Part shown: piece by piece, positions 8,268-16,733 of the stretch | Numbering within the stretch: the first letter of the stretch is position 1 | How the letters are laid out: each line of letters begins with the position of its first letter | NCBI RefSeq assembly: GCF_000331735.1 | Contig: NC_020126.1 | Span: forward strand, 6,032,501-6,096,500 | Source of the DNA: Myxococcus stipitatus DSM 14675 | GTDB taxonomy: Bacteria > Myxococcota > Myxococcia > Myxococcales > Myxococcaceae | Reading direction: 5' to 3' | DNA: 64,000 bases | The notes under the pieces: model-generated | Told to the model about the DNA's origin: nothing | The model's input: the letters and a program-made list of their open reading frames with translations, nothing else | Database searches by the model: none | Made by a program: the position numbers and the translations under genes

Positions 8268-10133
8268 ATGACGCGCCCCCGTGAAGCGAGCAGCACGGGC
8301 TCTTCCCCCCAGAGCCCGTGGAAGGTGCTCGCGCTCCTCCTCCCCGCCGTCCTCAGCGGGAGCTGTTCCTCCGACTCCACTGGGAATGGCCCTCAGCCCG
8401 AGACTCCACCTGGGAGGTCGTGCGAGTCCGCCGCCGCCCTACCCGTTGCACTGGATTTGAAGGCCACCACGCTGCCGCTGGAGGTCATCGGCCCGCCCGG
8501 CACGCGCGTCGAGGCCCACATCATGTTGGAGGCCACGGACGTCCAGGCCGCGAAGAGCGCCGGCACCGCGGGCCTCTGGCTCCGGGTCCACAACATCCTG
8601 GCGCCAGGGAGCGCGGAGGTGTCGCTGAATGACGCGCCCTTCGTCGACCTGGCGGAGGCAGCGTACGGACTGGTGCGCCCCCACGACGGCGACGTCGCGG
8701 CGGGAGTCCTCCCCGTGGACCCTCGGGCGCTGCGCGCGGGCGACAACCGGCTGGTGTTCCGCTACACGCGGCAGGTCGAGGACATCGCGGGCATCTCCGG
8801 GTTCCGCGTGCTCGGCGCGGCCCTCGTTGCCGGTACGGCGCGCGACGGCAAGCGCATCACGCTCGCGCTTCCCGAGGAAGACCCGCCGGGTTGGCGTCCC
8901 ACGGACTCCTCCGCCGAGGCCATCGAGCGCGGACGCCGAGCGTTCCAGGAGCTCAGCCGTGACGGCGGCCCCGCGTGCGCGCGATGTCACGCGGACTCGG
9001 GCGCGGACCTCCAGTACTACGCCTTCTCCACCCACAGCCTCGTGCAGCGCGCGCGCTTCCACCAGTTCAGCCAGTGCGAGGCGGAGGACCTGGCCAGCTA
9101 CATCCGGTCCCTCCCCCTGTTGCCAAAGGGACGCGCCGTCGCGCCGCCCTTCCAGCCCGGCCCTGGCAACCATGGCGCCGCAGGGGCGGGCGTGGACGCC
9201 GTGCTCGCACAAGACAGCGACTTCGCCCGCGCGGCCTGGGGCGGCGACGCGCTCCCGGAATCCCTCTCATGGGATTGGGCGGCGGGTGTGAACACCTACC
9301 AACTCCCCACCAGCGTCGCGCTCCCCACCTGGCACCGGTGGCTGCCGCGCGAGCTGAAGGATGATTGGTTCACCCGCCTGGATGGAATCCTGGCGCGCAC
9401 CGAGGCGGAGCTGGCGCGCAACCCCACGCTGGAGTCCGCGCAAGCTTTCATGTCCGCGGCGCTCCTGGTGGGCAAGGATGTGCTGCTGCGCGAGGGGGAC
9501 TACCAGGGCAAGGTGGAGGTCCTGCGCTTCGCCGCGGTGAAGCTCTGGGACTGGTCGCGCCGCACGGGGTTTGATCGCGCGGACCACGGCATGCCGGACC
9601 TGAGCCCCGCTTATCCCTACGAGGTGGGCTTCGCGTTCTTCGAGGCCGCCCAGGCCCAGGCGCTCCCTGGCGCCGAGCGACAGACGCTGGCGTGGTGGTG
9701 GGCCCAGCTGGCGACCTACCCTGGCCGAGGCTTCTCCACGGGCCGACGCCCGCTCAACTCCAAGGACGTCCTCGCCGCGGCCGAGGCCGCTGGACTGGAG
9801 CCGTCCCAGCTCGCGTTCCTGCACCTGTTCGGAAGCTGGGAGGAGTCGCGCGGCGAGCTGATGCAGCGCTGGGGCACCTCGGATGGGCCCGTGCGGCTGC
9901 TGCTCGTCCCCATGCGCGGGATTCCCGCCTCCGCGCGCGTCACCCTCATGCAGCGCTTCCTGAAGCAGGAGACGGAGTTCCTCGCCGCCGGAGGCACGCT
10001 GGACAGCAGTCACCACGCCCGCCTCGCGGAAGCGTGGGGCTTTGGATGTGAGGCCTTGTCCGTGGCTCAGCGCGCCGCCGTGCGCGCGCTCGCTCCTCCC
10101 GAAGTCCACGGAGATCTCCTCGGGTGTCCCTGA
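8268..10133 (+). CDS. Lipoprotein with a single c-type cytochrome site
   Basis: 621 residues. The signal peptide ends in L-S-G-S-C (Cys33 likely lipidated). Residues ~60-195 form a beta-rich region; then a heme-attachment motif C-A-R-C-H (237-241) sits in a short helical segment like a cytochrome c domain. The remaining ~350 residues are mostly helical and unrecognised. Heme would be attached in the periplasm. The G8/beta-helix lipoprotein gene starts 77 bp downstream on the same strand, so they may share a transcript. It resembles secreted cytochrome-domain proteins of myxobacteria; the electron partner and substrate are unknown. Confidence 0.7.
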   Translation: MTRPREASSTGSSPQSPWKVLALLLPAVLSGSCSSDSTGNGPQPETPPGRSCESAAALPVALDLKATTLPLEVIGPPGTRVEAHIMLEATDVQAAKSAGTAGLWLRVHNILAPGSAEVSLNDAPFVDLAEAAYGLVRPHDGDVAAGVLPVDPRALRAGDNRLVFRYTRQVEDIAGISGFRVLGAALVAGTARDGKRITLALPEEDPPGWRPTDSSAEAIERGRRAFQELSRDGGPACARCHADSGADLQYYAFSTHSLVQRARFHQFSQCEAEDLASYIRSLPLLPKGRAVAPPFQPGPGNHGAAGAGVDAVLAQDSDFARAAWGGDALPESLSWDWAAGVNTYQLPTSVALPTWHRWLPRELKDDWFTRLDGILARTEAELARNPTLESAQAFMSAALLVGKDVLLREGDYQGKVEVLRFAAVKLWDWSRRTGFDRADHGMPDLSPAYPYEVGFAFFEAAQAQALPGAERQTLAWWWAQLATYPGRGFSTGRRPLNSKDVLAAAEAAGLEPSQLAFLHLFGSWEESRGELMQRWGTSDGPVRLLLVPMRGIPASARVTLMQRFLKQETEFLAAGGTLDSSHHARLAEAWGFGCEALSVAQRAAVRALAPPEVHGDLLGCP

Positions 10134-10210
10134 GACCCGAGTGCAGCACGCAGCACCGCCGTAGAGCGTTGTTCCCTGCCCTTCTCCCCCTCGGCCGTCA
10201 GGAGTACGTC

Positions 10211-12358
10211 GTGCATCGACAGAGGCTTCTCTTCCCAGCACTCGCCGCGACCCTCGCCGTCTGCCTGATGACAGGCGTGGGTTGTGGCGATGACAACAAA
10301 CCTTCCTCGCCCGCTACGGAGACCGACGCGGGTGGCGGTACGCCCGACGCGGGCGGCGGCACGCCCGATTCGGGCAGCGGCATCCCGGATGCCGGTGGTG
10401 GCGTCCCTGACGGCGGGCATCCTCCCATGGGGGACCGGTGCGGCCAGGAGCCCTCGCAGGCCACGCGCTCCTTCTGCGATCCGGCGACCTGGGGTGGACA
10501 GGCGCCCACGGCGAGCTCGGCCCTCAAGGTCAGCGGCGAAGTGGTGATGGATTGTGACGCCGAGGTCCGCACCCTGGAGATTCCCGCAAGCGCCACGCTC
10601 CGTGCCTCGCGCGAGAGGAGCTCCAAGCTGACGTTGCACGGCAACCTGGTGGTCCGCGGTACGCTGGACTACGGCTCGCCCGGCAGCCGCGTCTGCGGTC
10701 CCACCGCGGAGATTGTCTTCAAGGGCATGGATGACACGAAGTTCGTGGGCACGCCCGACCAGGGCCCGGAGGGCAACGTCCAGGGCAAGCCGAAGATGCT
10801 GCCGCTCACCATGGTGGACTCGGACTACGGCGTCTGGGTGATGGGCTCGGGCAGGGTGACGGCGGCCGGACGCCTCAAGCACGCCTGGTCCAAGCTCACC
10901 GACGGCACGGGCCCCGCTGACGCCACCTTCACCGTGATGGAGGCCACGGGCTGGGAGGCGAACGACAAGATCGTCCTCACCCCCACGGCCAGGTCCAGCG
11001 TGCCCAACCACTTCCTCCAGTTCGACGAGGGCACCATCTCCTCCGTGGACGAGGCCACGGGCCGCGTGACGCTCAAGGCCGCGCCCAAGTTCGACCACGA
11101 GGGCTGCCCCAGCTGCGTGCGTCGCGGCGAGGCCATCAACCTGTCTCGCAACGTCGTCATCCGCTCGTTCGACACCAGCGCCCACGCGCACATGATTGTC
11201 GGCGAGAAGGGCCGCCTCGAACTCGACAGCGTCGAGCTGCGGGCCCTGGGGCCCTACAAGGCCTGCACCGGTGGCGAACCCCAGCGCCGCGCGCCCATCT
11301 ACTTCCACCAGCAGCTCGACGACTCGCGCGGCTCGTACGTGCGCCACACCTCCATCTGGGGTGGCAAGAACCAGTTCCTCGCCATCGAGGCGAGCCATGG
11401 CGTGCACGTCTTCGACATCGCGGGCTACGACACCACGGGCGACGGCTTCACCATGAAGTTCGACTCGCATGCCTGCGGCACGCGGTGCGAGCGCGACTAC
11501 GCTCCGGCGGACACCGTCTTCCGCCATGTGCTGGCCGCCAAGGTCGCCATTCCGCAGCGCGTCGCGGGCTGCGCGACGATCGGCAGCGTCTCCGCCATCC
11601 TCCCCGGCGGCGGCGAGAACACGGGCTGCGATGACTGCTCCGTCTCGGGCAATGCCTACAACGGCGGCACGTTCGGCAACGAGGCCGCGCTCTTCTTCGG
11701 AGAGATGGGCACCGGCCGCCCGTCCTCGGTCGTCTTCAAGAACAGCGTGGCGCACAACAACGCGGGCCACGGCGTCAGCAACTGGCAGAACTCCGAGAAG
11801 ACGCAGCCGCCTTACGACAACATCCAGGCGTGGTCCAACACCGGCAATGGCATCCACCACGGCGCGTACACCAACGGGTACGAGTACATCAACCTCACCG
11901 CCCAGGACAACGGCGAGGCGGACTTCGCCGTCATCGCCATCCAGAGCGACGCGACCCGCGCCCGGCTGGAGAACGCCCTGTTGGATGGCTTCCGCACGCT
12001 GCCCTACTTCCTGGTGCCCACGCTGCCGGTGGTCATCAAGAACGCGAAGTTCACGGGCGTGCGCAACCCGGCCATCACCCAGGTCCAGGACGCGTGCTCC
12101 GGCGGCAACGAGAACGACCCGAACGACGGCACGTGCATCCGCAACTGGCTGCACTTCGACAACCCGCAGGTGCCCAAGGGCGTGAAGCCCTTCTTGTTCG
12201 CGAACCACCAGAACAAGTTCTCCAGCTGGGAGGTCCGCGACTTCCAGCACGCGGACTACCCGACGCTGCCGAAGAACTTCGACCTCTACCGCAAGGACAA
12301 CCAGGTCGCGGGCGGCGCGTACAACGCCGACTTCGACGCCTGGCTCGTCCCCAGGTAG
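10211..12358 (+). CDS. G8-domain/right-handed beta-helix lipoprotein
   Basis: 715 residues from a GTG start that has AGGAG 6 nt upstream. An in-frame ATG at 10124 overlaps the previous gene and would bury the signal peptide. The lipobox is G-V-G-C. A low-complexity (D-A-G-G-G-x-P) repeat linker follows. The mature protein has the alternating short-strand pattern of a G8 domain (about 100-190), then a long parallel beta-helix region with Asn/Gly/His-rich turns. Related G8 proteins in animals (CEMIP, TMEM2) act on hyaluronan, and bacterial relatives are assumed to bind or cleave polysaccharide. That is an inference; no catalytic residues are identified. Confidence 0.68.
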   Translation: MHRQRLLFPALAATLAVCLMTGVGCGDDNKPSSPATETDAGGGTPDAGGGTPDSGSGIPDAGGGVPDGGHPPMGDRCGQEPSQATRSFCDPATWGGQAPTASSALKVSGEVVMDCDAEVRTLEIPASATLRASRERSSKLTLHGNLVVRGTLDYGSPGSRVCGPTAEIVFKGMDDTKFVGTPDQGPEGNVQGKPKMLPLTMVDSDYGVWVMGSGRVTAAGRLKHAWSKLTDGTGPADATFTVMEATGWEANDKIVLTPTARSSVPNHFLQFDEGTISSVDEATGRVTLKAAPKFDHEGCPSCVRRGEAINLSRNVVIRSFDTSAHAHMIVGEKGRLELDSVELRALGPYKACTGGEPQRRAPIYFHQQLDDSRGSYVRHTSIWGGKNQFLAIEASHGVHVFDIAGYDTTGDGFTMKFDSHACGTRCERDYAPADTVFRHVLAAKVAIPQRVAGCATIGSVSAILPGGGENTGCDDCSVSGNAYNGGTFGNEAALFFGEMGTGRPSSVVFKNSVAHNNAGHGVSNWQNSEKTQPPYDNIQAWSNTGNGIHHGAYTNGYEYINLTAQDNGEADFAVIAIQSDATRARLENALLDGFRTLPYFLVPTLPVVIKNAKFTGVRNPAITQVQDACSGGNENDPNDGTCIRNWLHFDNPQVPKGVKPFLFANHQNKFSSWEVRDFQHADYPTLPKNFDLYRKDNQVAGGAYNADFDAWLVPR
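10325..10417 (+). repeat. Tandem 21-bp repeat encoding D-A-G-G-G-T-P
   Basis: Four consecutive in-frame 21-bp units (DAGGGTP, DAGGGTP, DSGSGIP, DAGGGVP) plus a partial fifth, just after the lipobox of the G8 lipoprotein. It is a spacer of the kind that tethers surface domains in myxobacteria, and copy number may vary by slippage. Confidence 0.85.
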
Positions 12359-12422
12359 CCGAAGGCTGTCCAGCATCCGGACGGACCGCAGGCGCTCGGT
12401 GAGCGCTTGCGGTGTCGTCCGC

Positions 12423-12457
12423 GGGGGCACGTCACGAGGACGTGCTCACCGCGGCGC
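12423..12457. repeat. 35-bp palindromic intergenic repeat, copy B
   Basis: Matches copy A (8118-8152) at 32 of 35 positions, including the GGGGGCACGTC start. The hairpin stem is 7 bp (12427-12433 with 12439-12445). It sits between two convergent genes and its right end forms the last codons and stop of the lipoprotein gene at 12446. Confidence 0.7.
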
Positions 12458-13024
12458 GCGCGCCACGTAGAGGTCGACCTGCTCCTTCACGCGCCCGGCG
12501 AAGGTGGGATTGACGTGCTCGAGGATGGCCCACTCCAGCTCCAGCTCCCTGCGGACAGCGGCGCGGGCGGAGCGAGCCTGCAACTCGGGCTCGGACAGCA
12601 AGACGGTGGGCGAGCCATTGGGCACGTCGTCAATGAAGCCATGCGACGTATGAACCAGGGCGCTGGGCAGGGCCTGGGTTCGGGCGAAGGTGGTGGCGGC
12701 CATCTCATAGGCGCGCACCGAGAAGCGGCCATCGGCGCGGATGCGCCCCTCGACGAACAGGCGGGACCAACGGGTCCCCATGTCGAAGTTGCCCGTCGCC
12801 ACCCAGGTCGTCTGCAGGAAGTACGGGTCCGTGCTGGGCAGGAGCGCGTAGCCGCGCTCACCGAGCACGACCTCGGCGGCCTTCATGACCTCCATCGCGG
12901 GCAGGTCATAGACGACGAGGCTGCTGGTCCGCTCCATCAGCACCTTCTGGGGGGTGGCGCACCCCGCGAGGCACAGCGCGGCCACGACCTTCGCTGCCAC
13001 AGCGAGCCACTGCTTCCGCATCAT
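12446..13024 (-). CDS. Lipoprotein of unknown function
   Basis: 192 residues with a clear signal peptide and L-A-G-C lipobox at Cys22. The mature part alternates strands and helices, with a conserved-looking aromatic core (YDLPAMEV, GNFDMGTRW) and a C-terminal helical segment rich in Arg and Glu. It has no recognised motif. The start is one of two adjacent ATGs. Its 3' end runs into the palindromic repeat copy B. It is read in the same direction as the exo operon but 171 bp beyond its last gene, so probably separate. Confidence 0.7.
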   Translation of the reverse strand: MMRKQWLAVAAKVVAALCLAGCATPQKVLMERTSSLVVYDLPAMEVMKAAEVVLGERGYALLPSTDPYFLQTTWVATGNFDMGTRWSRLFVEGRIRADGRFSVRAYEMAATTFARTQALPSALVHTSHGFIDDVPNGSPTVLLSEPELQARSARAAVRRELELEWAILEHVNPTFAGRVKEQVDLYVARAPR

Positions 13025-13195
13025 CGTCGCCTCATCCGCTGGAGTGGGACCGCGCGACGCAGGTGGCCCCGGGGCACGCGGTTCAGCACGGAGAACGAGC
13101 GACGCGCGCGCGGCATATCGCCCGGCGTGGGCGTCCAGGTCCCCCAGGAGTCCGTGAGCGACGGGTCGAGAAGCGGCTGACGCCCCGCGTCTGGC

Positions 13196-14398
13196 TCAGT
13201 GAACCGCCGCCCGGCGCCGTCGCAGGCGTCGGACCTTCTCCACCCAGGTCCCCGGCAACACCTGCTTCGCCGCGTTGCGTCCCTTGCGCGCCAGCTCCTC
13301 CGCGCGCGTGTACCAGCGCCCCGCCTTCGAGCCCCCGTGCACTCGCACGGAGACCGTGCGCCGCTGCTTCGTCACCCAGTCGGACTTGTACGACTCCGTG
13401 CCTCGGAGGAAGTCGTACTCGGTGAGCCCCGACTCCAGCGCGTCCTTGAAGGTCTCCCCCACCAACACCAGGCCCACGCTGCGGTGGCTCCACTCCGGGT
13501 CGTAACCGGACTGGAAATAGATGAACGCGTCCCCATGGACAATGCCATACACGGAGGCCACGGCGCGCCCGCCCACCTTCATCGTGTACAGCCGCAGCCG
13601 CTCCCGCTCGGCGAGCAACTGCGTCGCATCCCGGTGGAAGGACTCCACGCCCGTGCCCTTGATGCCCTGCGAGCCTCCATCCACCGCCCACCGTGCCGAG
13701 TGCAGCCGGAAGAAGTCCGTCATCGGCCCCGCCAGCGCATCCGGGGACTCGGTGCGCTCGATGCGGTAGCCCTCCTGCCGCTCCAGCCACTTGCGCCGCC
13801 GCAGGTAGTTGTCCCGCCGCCCCGTGCGCTTGAGGAACGCGTCGAACGACCCGCGCGACTCCAGCACGTCATAGGGACACACGTACCGCTCCGACAGCCG
13901 GACGTCGTGCTCCGAGAAGACCGAGCGCAGCACATCCACCGTCGTGGAGTCCTCGCGCAGGTCCGTCAGGTCCAGCACGTCCCAGGACTCCCGGAGCGAC
14001 GCGAGGATGCGAGCGAACGACGCCGCCACGGCCCGCTCCGCGCCCCGCCGCGCGACGACGTCCAGGTAGTCGCTGCCCACGTGGGACTCGCCCAGGAAGC
14101 CCAGGCGCCGCACCGGGACCCCCATCACCAGCCGCGTCTCCAGCCCCAGCGGCAGGAGCCCCATCAGCGTCCCCGCGGCGTCGCGCGCCGTCAGGACCAG
14201 CGGCCTGCGCTCCGGCGCGATGCGACGGCACCACGGGTACAGCCACTCCCACGCATTGAAGGGCCCCGCGTTGCTCGCGTCGAGCAGCGCGTCCCACTCC
14301 TCGCGCATCCCGGCCATCGCGGACAGCGTGCCCACGGCGCCCACGTCCAGCCTCGGCCCGATTCGCGGCCCCTGCTTCAGCTCATCCTCGTGAATCAC
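13196..14398 (-). CDS. exoI: ExoI: GNAT/FemAB-like transferase of the spore-coat polysaccharide locus
   Basis: 400 residues from a GTG start (GAGGAG about 10 nt upstream). The sequence has the CelD/BcsL (Acetyltransf_6) pattern: an N-terminal half-domain, a basic R-R-D-N-Y-L-R-R-R-K segment near 200 and a C-terminal GNAT half ending in EYDFLRGTE. It resembles ExoG two genes upstream. In M. xanthus, exoG-I lie at the end of the exo operon and are needed for a mature spore coat. A role in adding an amino or aminoacyl group to coat polysaccharide is inferred from the fold and the aminotransferase between the two GNATs. It starts 16 nt after exoH stops. Confidence 0.85.
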   Translation of the reverse strand: MIHEDELKQGPRIGPRLDVGAVGTLSAMAGMREEWDALLDASNAGPFNAWEWLYPWCRRIAPERRPLVLTARDAAGTLMGLLPLGLETRLVMGVPVRRLGFLGESHVGSDYLDVVARRGAERAVAASFARILASLRESWDVLDLTDLREDSTTVDVLRSVFSEHDVRLSERYVCPYDVLESRGSFDAFLKRTGRRDNYLRRRKWLERQEGYRIERTESPDALAGPMTDFFRLHSARWAVDGGSQGIKGTGVESFHRDATQLLAERERLRLYTMKVGGRAVASVYGIVHGDAFIYFQSGYDPEWSHRSVGLVLVGETFKDALESGLTEYDFLRGTESYKSDWVTKQRRTVSVRVHGGSKAGRWYTRAEELARKGRNAAKQVLPGTWVEKVRRLRRRRAAVH

Positions 14399-14414
14399 AG
14401 GCCCGTCTCCTCGC

Positions 14415-15593
14415 TCAACCCGCGCGCTTCTTCGTCCGCCGCTCCGCTCGCACCGCGTCGCGCACCACCAGCGCCACGTCCGCCATCACCTCGGGCGACA
14501 GGTCCTGGTGACACGGAATCTCGACGATGCTGCGCCGCAGCTGCGCCACCTCTGGGAACGCCGCCGCGTCACACGCGGGATGGAACCGCTTCCAGAAGTC
14601 GATGGCGTCGATGCCCTTCGCCCGCAGCCTCGCCAGCACCTCCGCCTTCTCCTGCACCACCATCGGGTAGAAGAGCGGACAGGCCCCCGGCGGGAGCTGG
14701 TTGAACAGCGGCGGCACCACGTCCCTGAGGCGCCCCAGCAGGTAGAAGTAGTTGCGCCGGCGCTTCTCGACGATGGACTCCAGGTCCTGCGCCAGCGCGA
14801 TGCGCCGGGTCAGCGGGCTCATCCCCAGGTCCACGTGCTTGCGGTCGAAGTGCTGCGTGCCCGTGGCCACCCGCTCGATGCTCGCCGCCTTCACCGTGCC
14901 ATGCCCCACCGTGCGCACCAGGCCGCGCAGCGTCCGGCCCACCAGCCCGCCTCGCAGCTCCAGGTTCTGCAACAGCGCGGACACGGTATGGCTGAAGGTC
15001 GACGCGGACGGCGGCGACGGCGGCTCCGGCAGGCTGTACGAGCGCGCCCCGTTCACCACCAGCGCGCCGCCATTGGGCACCGGCAGCGTCTTGTAGAGAC
15101 AGAAGATGCCCACGTCCCCCGTCGTGCCCAGCGGCACCGCCCCGTCCGACGACAGGAGCGACAGCGCGCAGTCCTCGATGAGCACCAGGCCGTGCTGGTC
15201 CGCCAGCTTGCGCATCGCCTCCGCCGGGCCCGGGAAGCCCGCGTAGTGCGTCAGGTACAGCGCCTTCGTCTTCGGACCGATGCGCCGGGCCACGTCCTCC
15301 AGGTCCACGTCCCACCGGCTGCCCACCCGGTAGAAGCGCGGCGTGGCGCCCGCGTCCACCAGCGCCTCCACCTCCACGCCGTGGTGGTAGGCGGGCATCA
15401 GCACCTCGCCCTTGTCCAACCCCAGCATCTTCACCGTGAGCCAGACGGCGTTCCGGGCGAAGTAGAAGTACCGGACGTTGGGCGACGAGAACGGAGGCAG
15501 CGCCCCCGGCTTCGGCTTGGACACCAGCATGCCCGGCCACAGCGTCGGCAAGGACGGCACGTACAGCCGGCCCGAAGGAGTCACCGCTTCCAT
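14415..15593 (-). CDS. exoH: ExoH: DegT/DnrJ/EryC1-type PLP aminotransferase
   Basis: 392 residues. It has the DegT/AHBA-synthase fold pattern: PAYHHGVEVEAL near the start, the acidic cofactor contact in L-I-E-D-C-A, and the Schiff-base lysine in C-L-Y-K-T-L-P. Members transfer an amino group to keto-sugars, or make small amino precursors. The ATG at 15593 overlaps the end of exoG by 13 nt, so translation is probably coupled. An upstream extension of this frame would run antisense-like through exoG and is rejected. Sitting between two GNAT-type genes, it likely supplies an amino sugar or amino acid decoration for the coat polymer. Confidence 0.88.
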   Translation of the reverse strand: MEAVTPSGRLYVPSLPTLWPGMLVSKPKPGALPPFSSPNVRYFYFARNAVWLTVKMLGLDKGEVLMPAYHHGVEVEALVDAGATPRFYRVGSRWDVDLEDVARRIGPKTKALYLTHYAGFPGPAEAMRKLADQHGLVLIEDCALSLLSSDGAVPLGTTGDVGIFCLYKTLPVPNGGALVVNGARSYSLPEPPSPPSASTFSHTVSALLQNLELRGGLVGRTLRGLVRTVGHGTVKAASIERVATGTQHFDRKHVDLGMSPLTRRIALAQDLESIVEKRRRNYFYLLGRLRDVVPPLFNQLPPGACPLFYPMVVQEKAEVLARLRAKGIDAIDFWKRFHPACDAAAFPEVAQLRRSIVEIPCHQDLSPEVMADVALVVRDAVRAERRTKKRAG

Positions 15594-16699
15594 CTCGCCA
15601 CCGCCTCTTTCACCACCGGACTCCACCGGAACTTGGCCGCGCACAGGGCCCGGCCGAACGCGGAGTCGTTGAAGACATACAACCAGGTGTGGCGCCGGGC
15701 CTGGTCCGTCCAGTCCCGCTTCCACACCATGTCCGGCCCCAGGAAGTCGAACTCGCGAAGCCCGCGGTCGATGCAGCTCCCCACCACCTCCTCCATGAGG
15801 AGCTGGCCCGGGCTGCACTCGCGCAGCACCTCGTCGTAGCCCGGCTTCAGCAGGAAGTAGCGCCCCCCGTGCTCCAGGCCGTAGTGGAAGGCCACCGGCT
15901 TGCCCCCCAGCCGCAGGAAGTACAGCGCCAGCTTCCCCCGGTAGGCCGAGTCCCGCGCCAGCTCCGTGTAGAAGCCTCGCGTCGCGGAGTCCTGCGCCAT
16001 CGCCGTGCCACGCTCGCCCTTCCAGCCGCTCTGCTCCAGCAGGAAGCCTTCCTCCAGCGTGCCTTCCAGCCCCAGGCCGCCGTCCACCCGCTCGAAGGTG
16101 ACAGCGCCCTTCTCCTCGAGCTTGCGACGCCGCCGGCGGCAGTTCGCCTTGAACTTCGCCTGCAGCGCCCCCTGGAACTGCTCCCGGGTCGACGGCAGCC
16201 GGATGTATGGCGATTGCAGTGACTCCCACGCGCCCACGGGCATCCGCGCGGCCACCGCCGCAGCGTGCAGGCGCCACGCCGCGCCCCCCTCCGGCACGTC
16301 CGTCAACCGCAGCACGTCCCAGCCGCCCTGCTGGCGCAAATGAGACAGGAACATGGCGCCCGCCGCGTCCGGCTCCCGCGCCAGCGCATCGAAGCGACAG
16401 GAGTGGGCATTGGCCGCGCCCGAGAGCTGCCGCACCGGAACGCCATACATCGACGTCCGCTCCTCCCACAGCGGCAGCGCCGCGCTCAGCCGCCCGGAGC
16501 CATCCCTCAGCGTCAGCACCCGCAGCCGCGCCCCCGGCGCGAAGTTGTCCAGCCAGATGCGGATGAACTCATGCCGGTAGAAGACCTCGTTGGAGGTTGC
16601 TTCCACCAACGCGTTCCATTCCGGCTCCAGGGCCATGAAGTCCGCCCGGTCGCCTGCTTCGATGACGCGAGGCCCCGTGTTGCTTTGTCTTGCTTCCAT
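15581..16699 (-). CDS. exoG: ExoG: GNAT/FemAB-like transferase of the spore-coat locus
   Basis: 372 residues, CelD/BcsL-type acyl or aminoacyl transferase. It has an N-terminal half-domain, a very basic C-R-R-R-R-R-K-L motif near 190 and a C-terminal half with FLLKPGYD and REFDFLGPD. It aligns with ExoI in layout, including the basic stretch. The ATG at 16699 has no good ribosome site, so the start is less certain; translation may depend on coupling to exoF, whose stop is 34 bp upstream. The stop lies inside the first codons of exoH. Confidence 0.85.
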   Translation of the reverse strand: MEARQSNTGPRVIEAGDRADFMALEPEWNALVEATSNEVFYRHEFIRIWLDNFAPGARLRVLTLRDGSGRLSAALPLWEERTSMYGVPVRQLSGAANAHSCRFDALAREPDAAGAMFLSHLRQQGGWDVLRLTDVPEGGAAWRLHAAAVAARMPVGAWESLQSPYIRLPSTREQFQGALQAKFKANCRRRRRKLEEKGAVTFERVDGGLGLEGTLEEGFLLEQSGWKGERGTAMAQDSATRGFYTELARDSAYRGKLALYFLRLGGKPVAFHYGLEHGGRYFLLKPGYDEVLRECSPGQLLMEEVVGSCIDRGLREFDFLGPDMVWKRDWTDQARRHTWLYVFNDSAFGRALCAAKFRWSPVVKEAVARWKR

Positions 16700-16733
16700 G
16701 TTGGGCAACCAAGGTGGTGATGAAAGGGTGTGG

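Noticed and set aside
10067-12430. 787-residue frame antisense to the G8 lipoprotein
   Set aside because: Arg/Gly/Val-rich shadow without domains or ribosome site.
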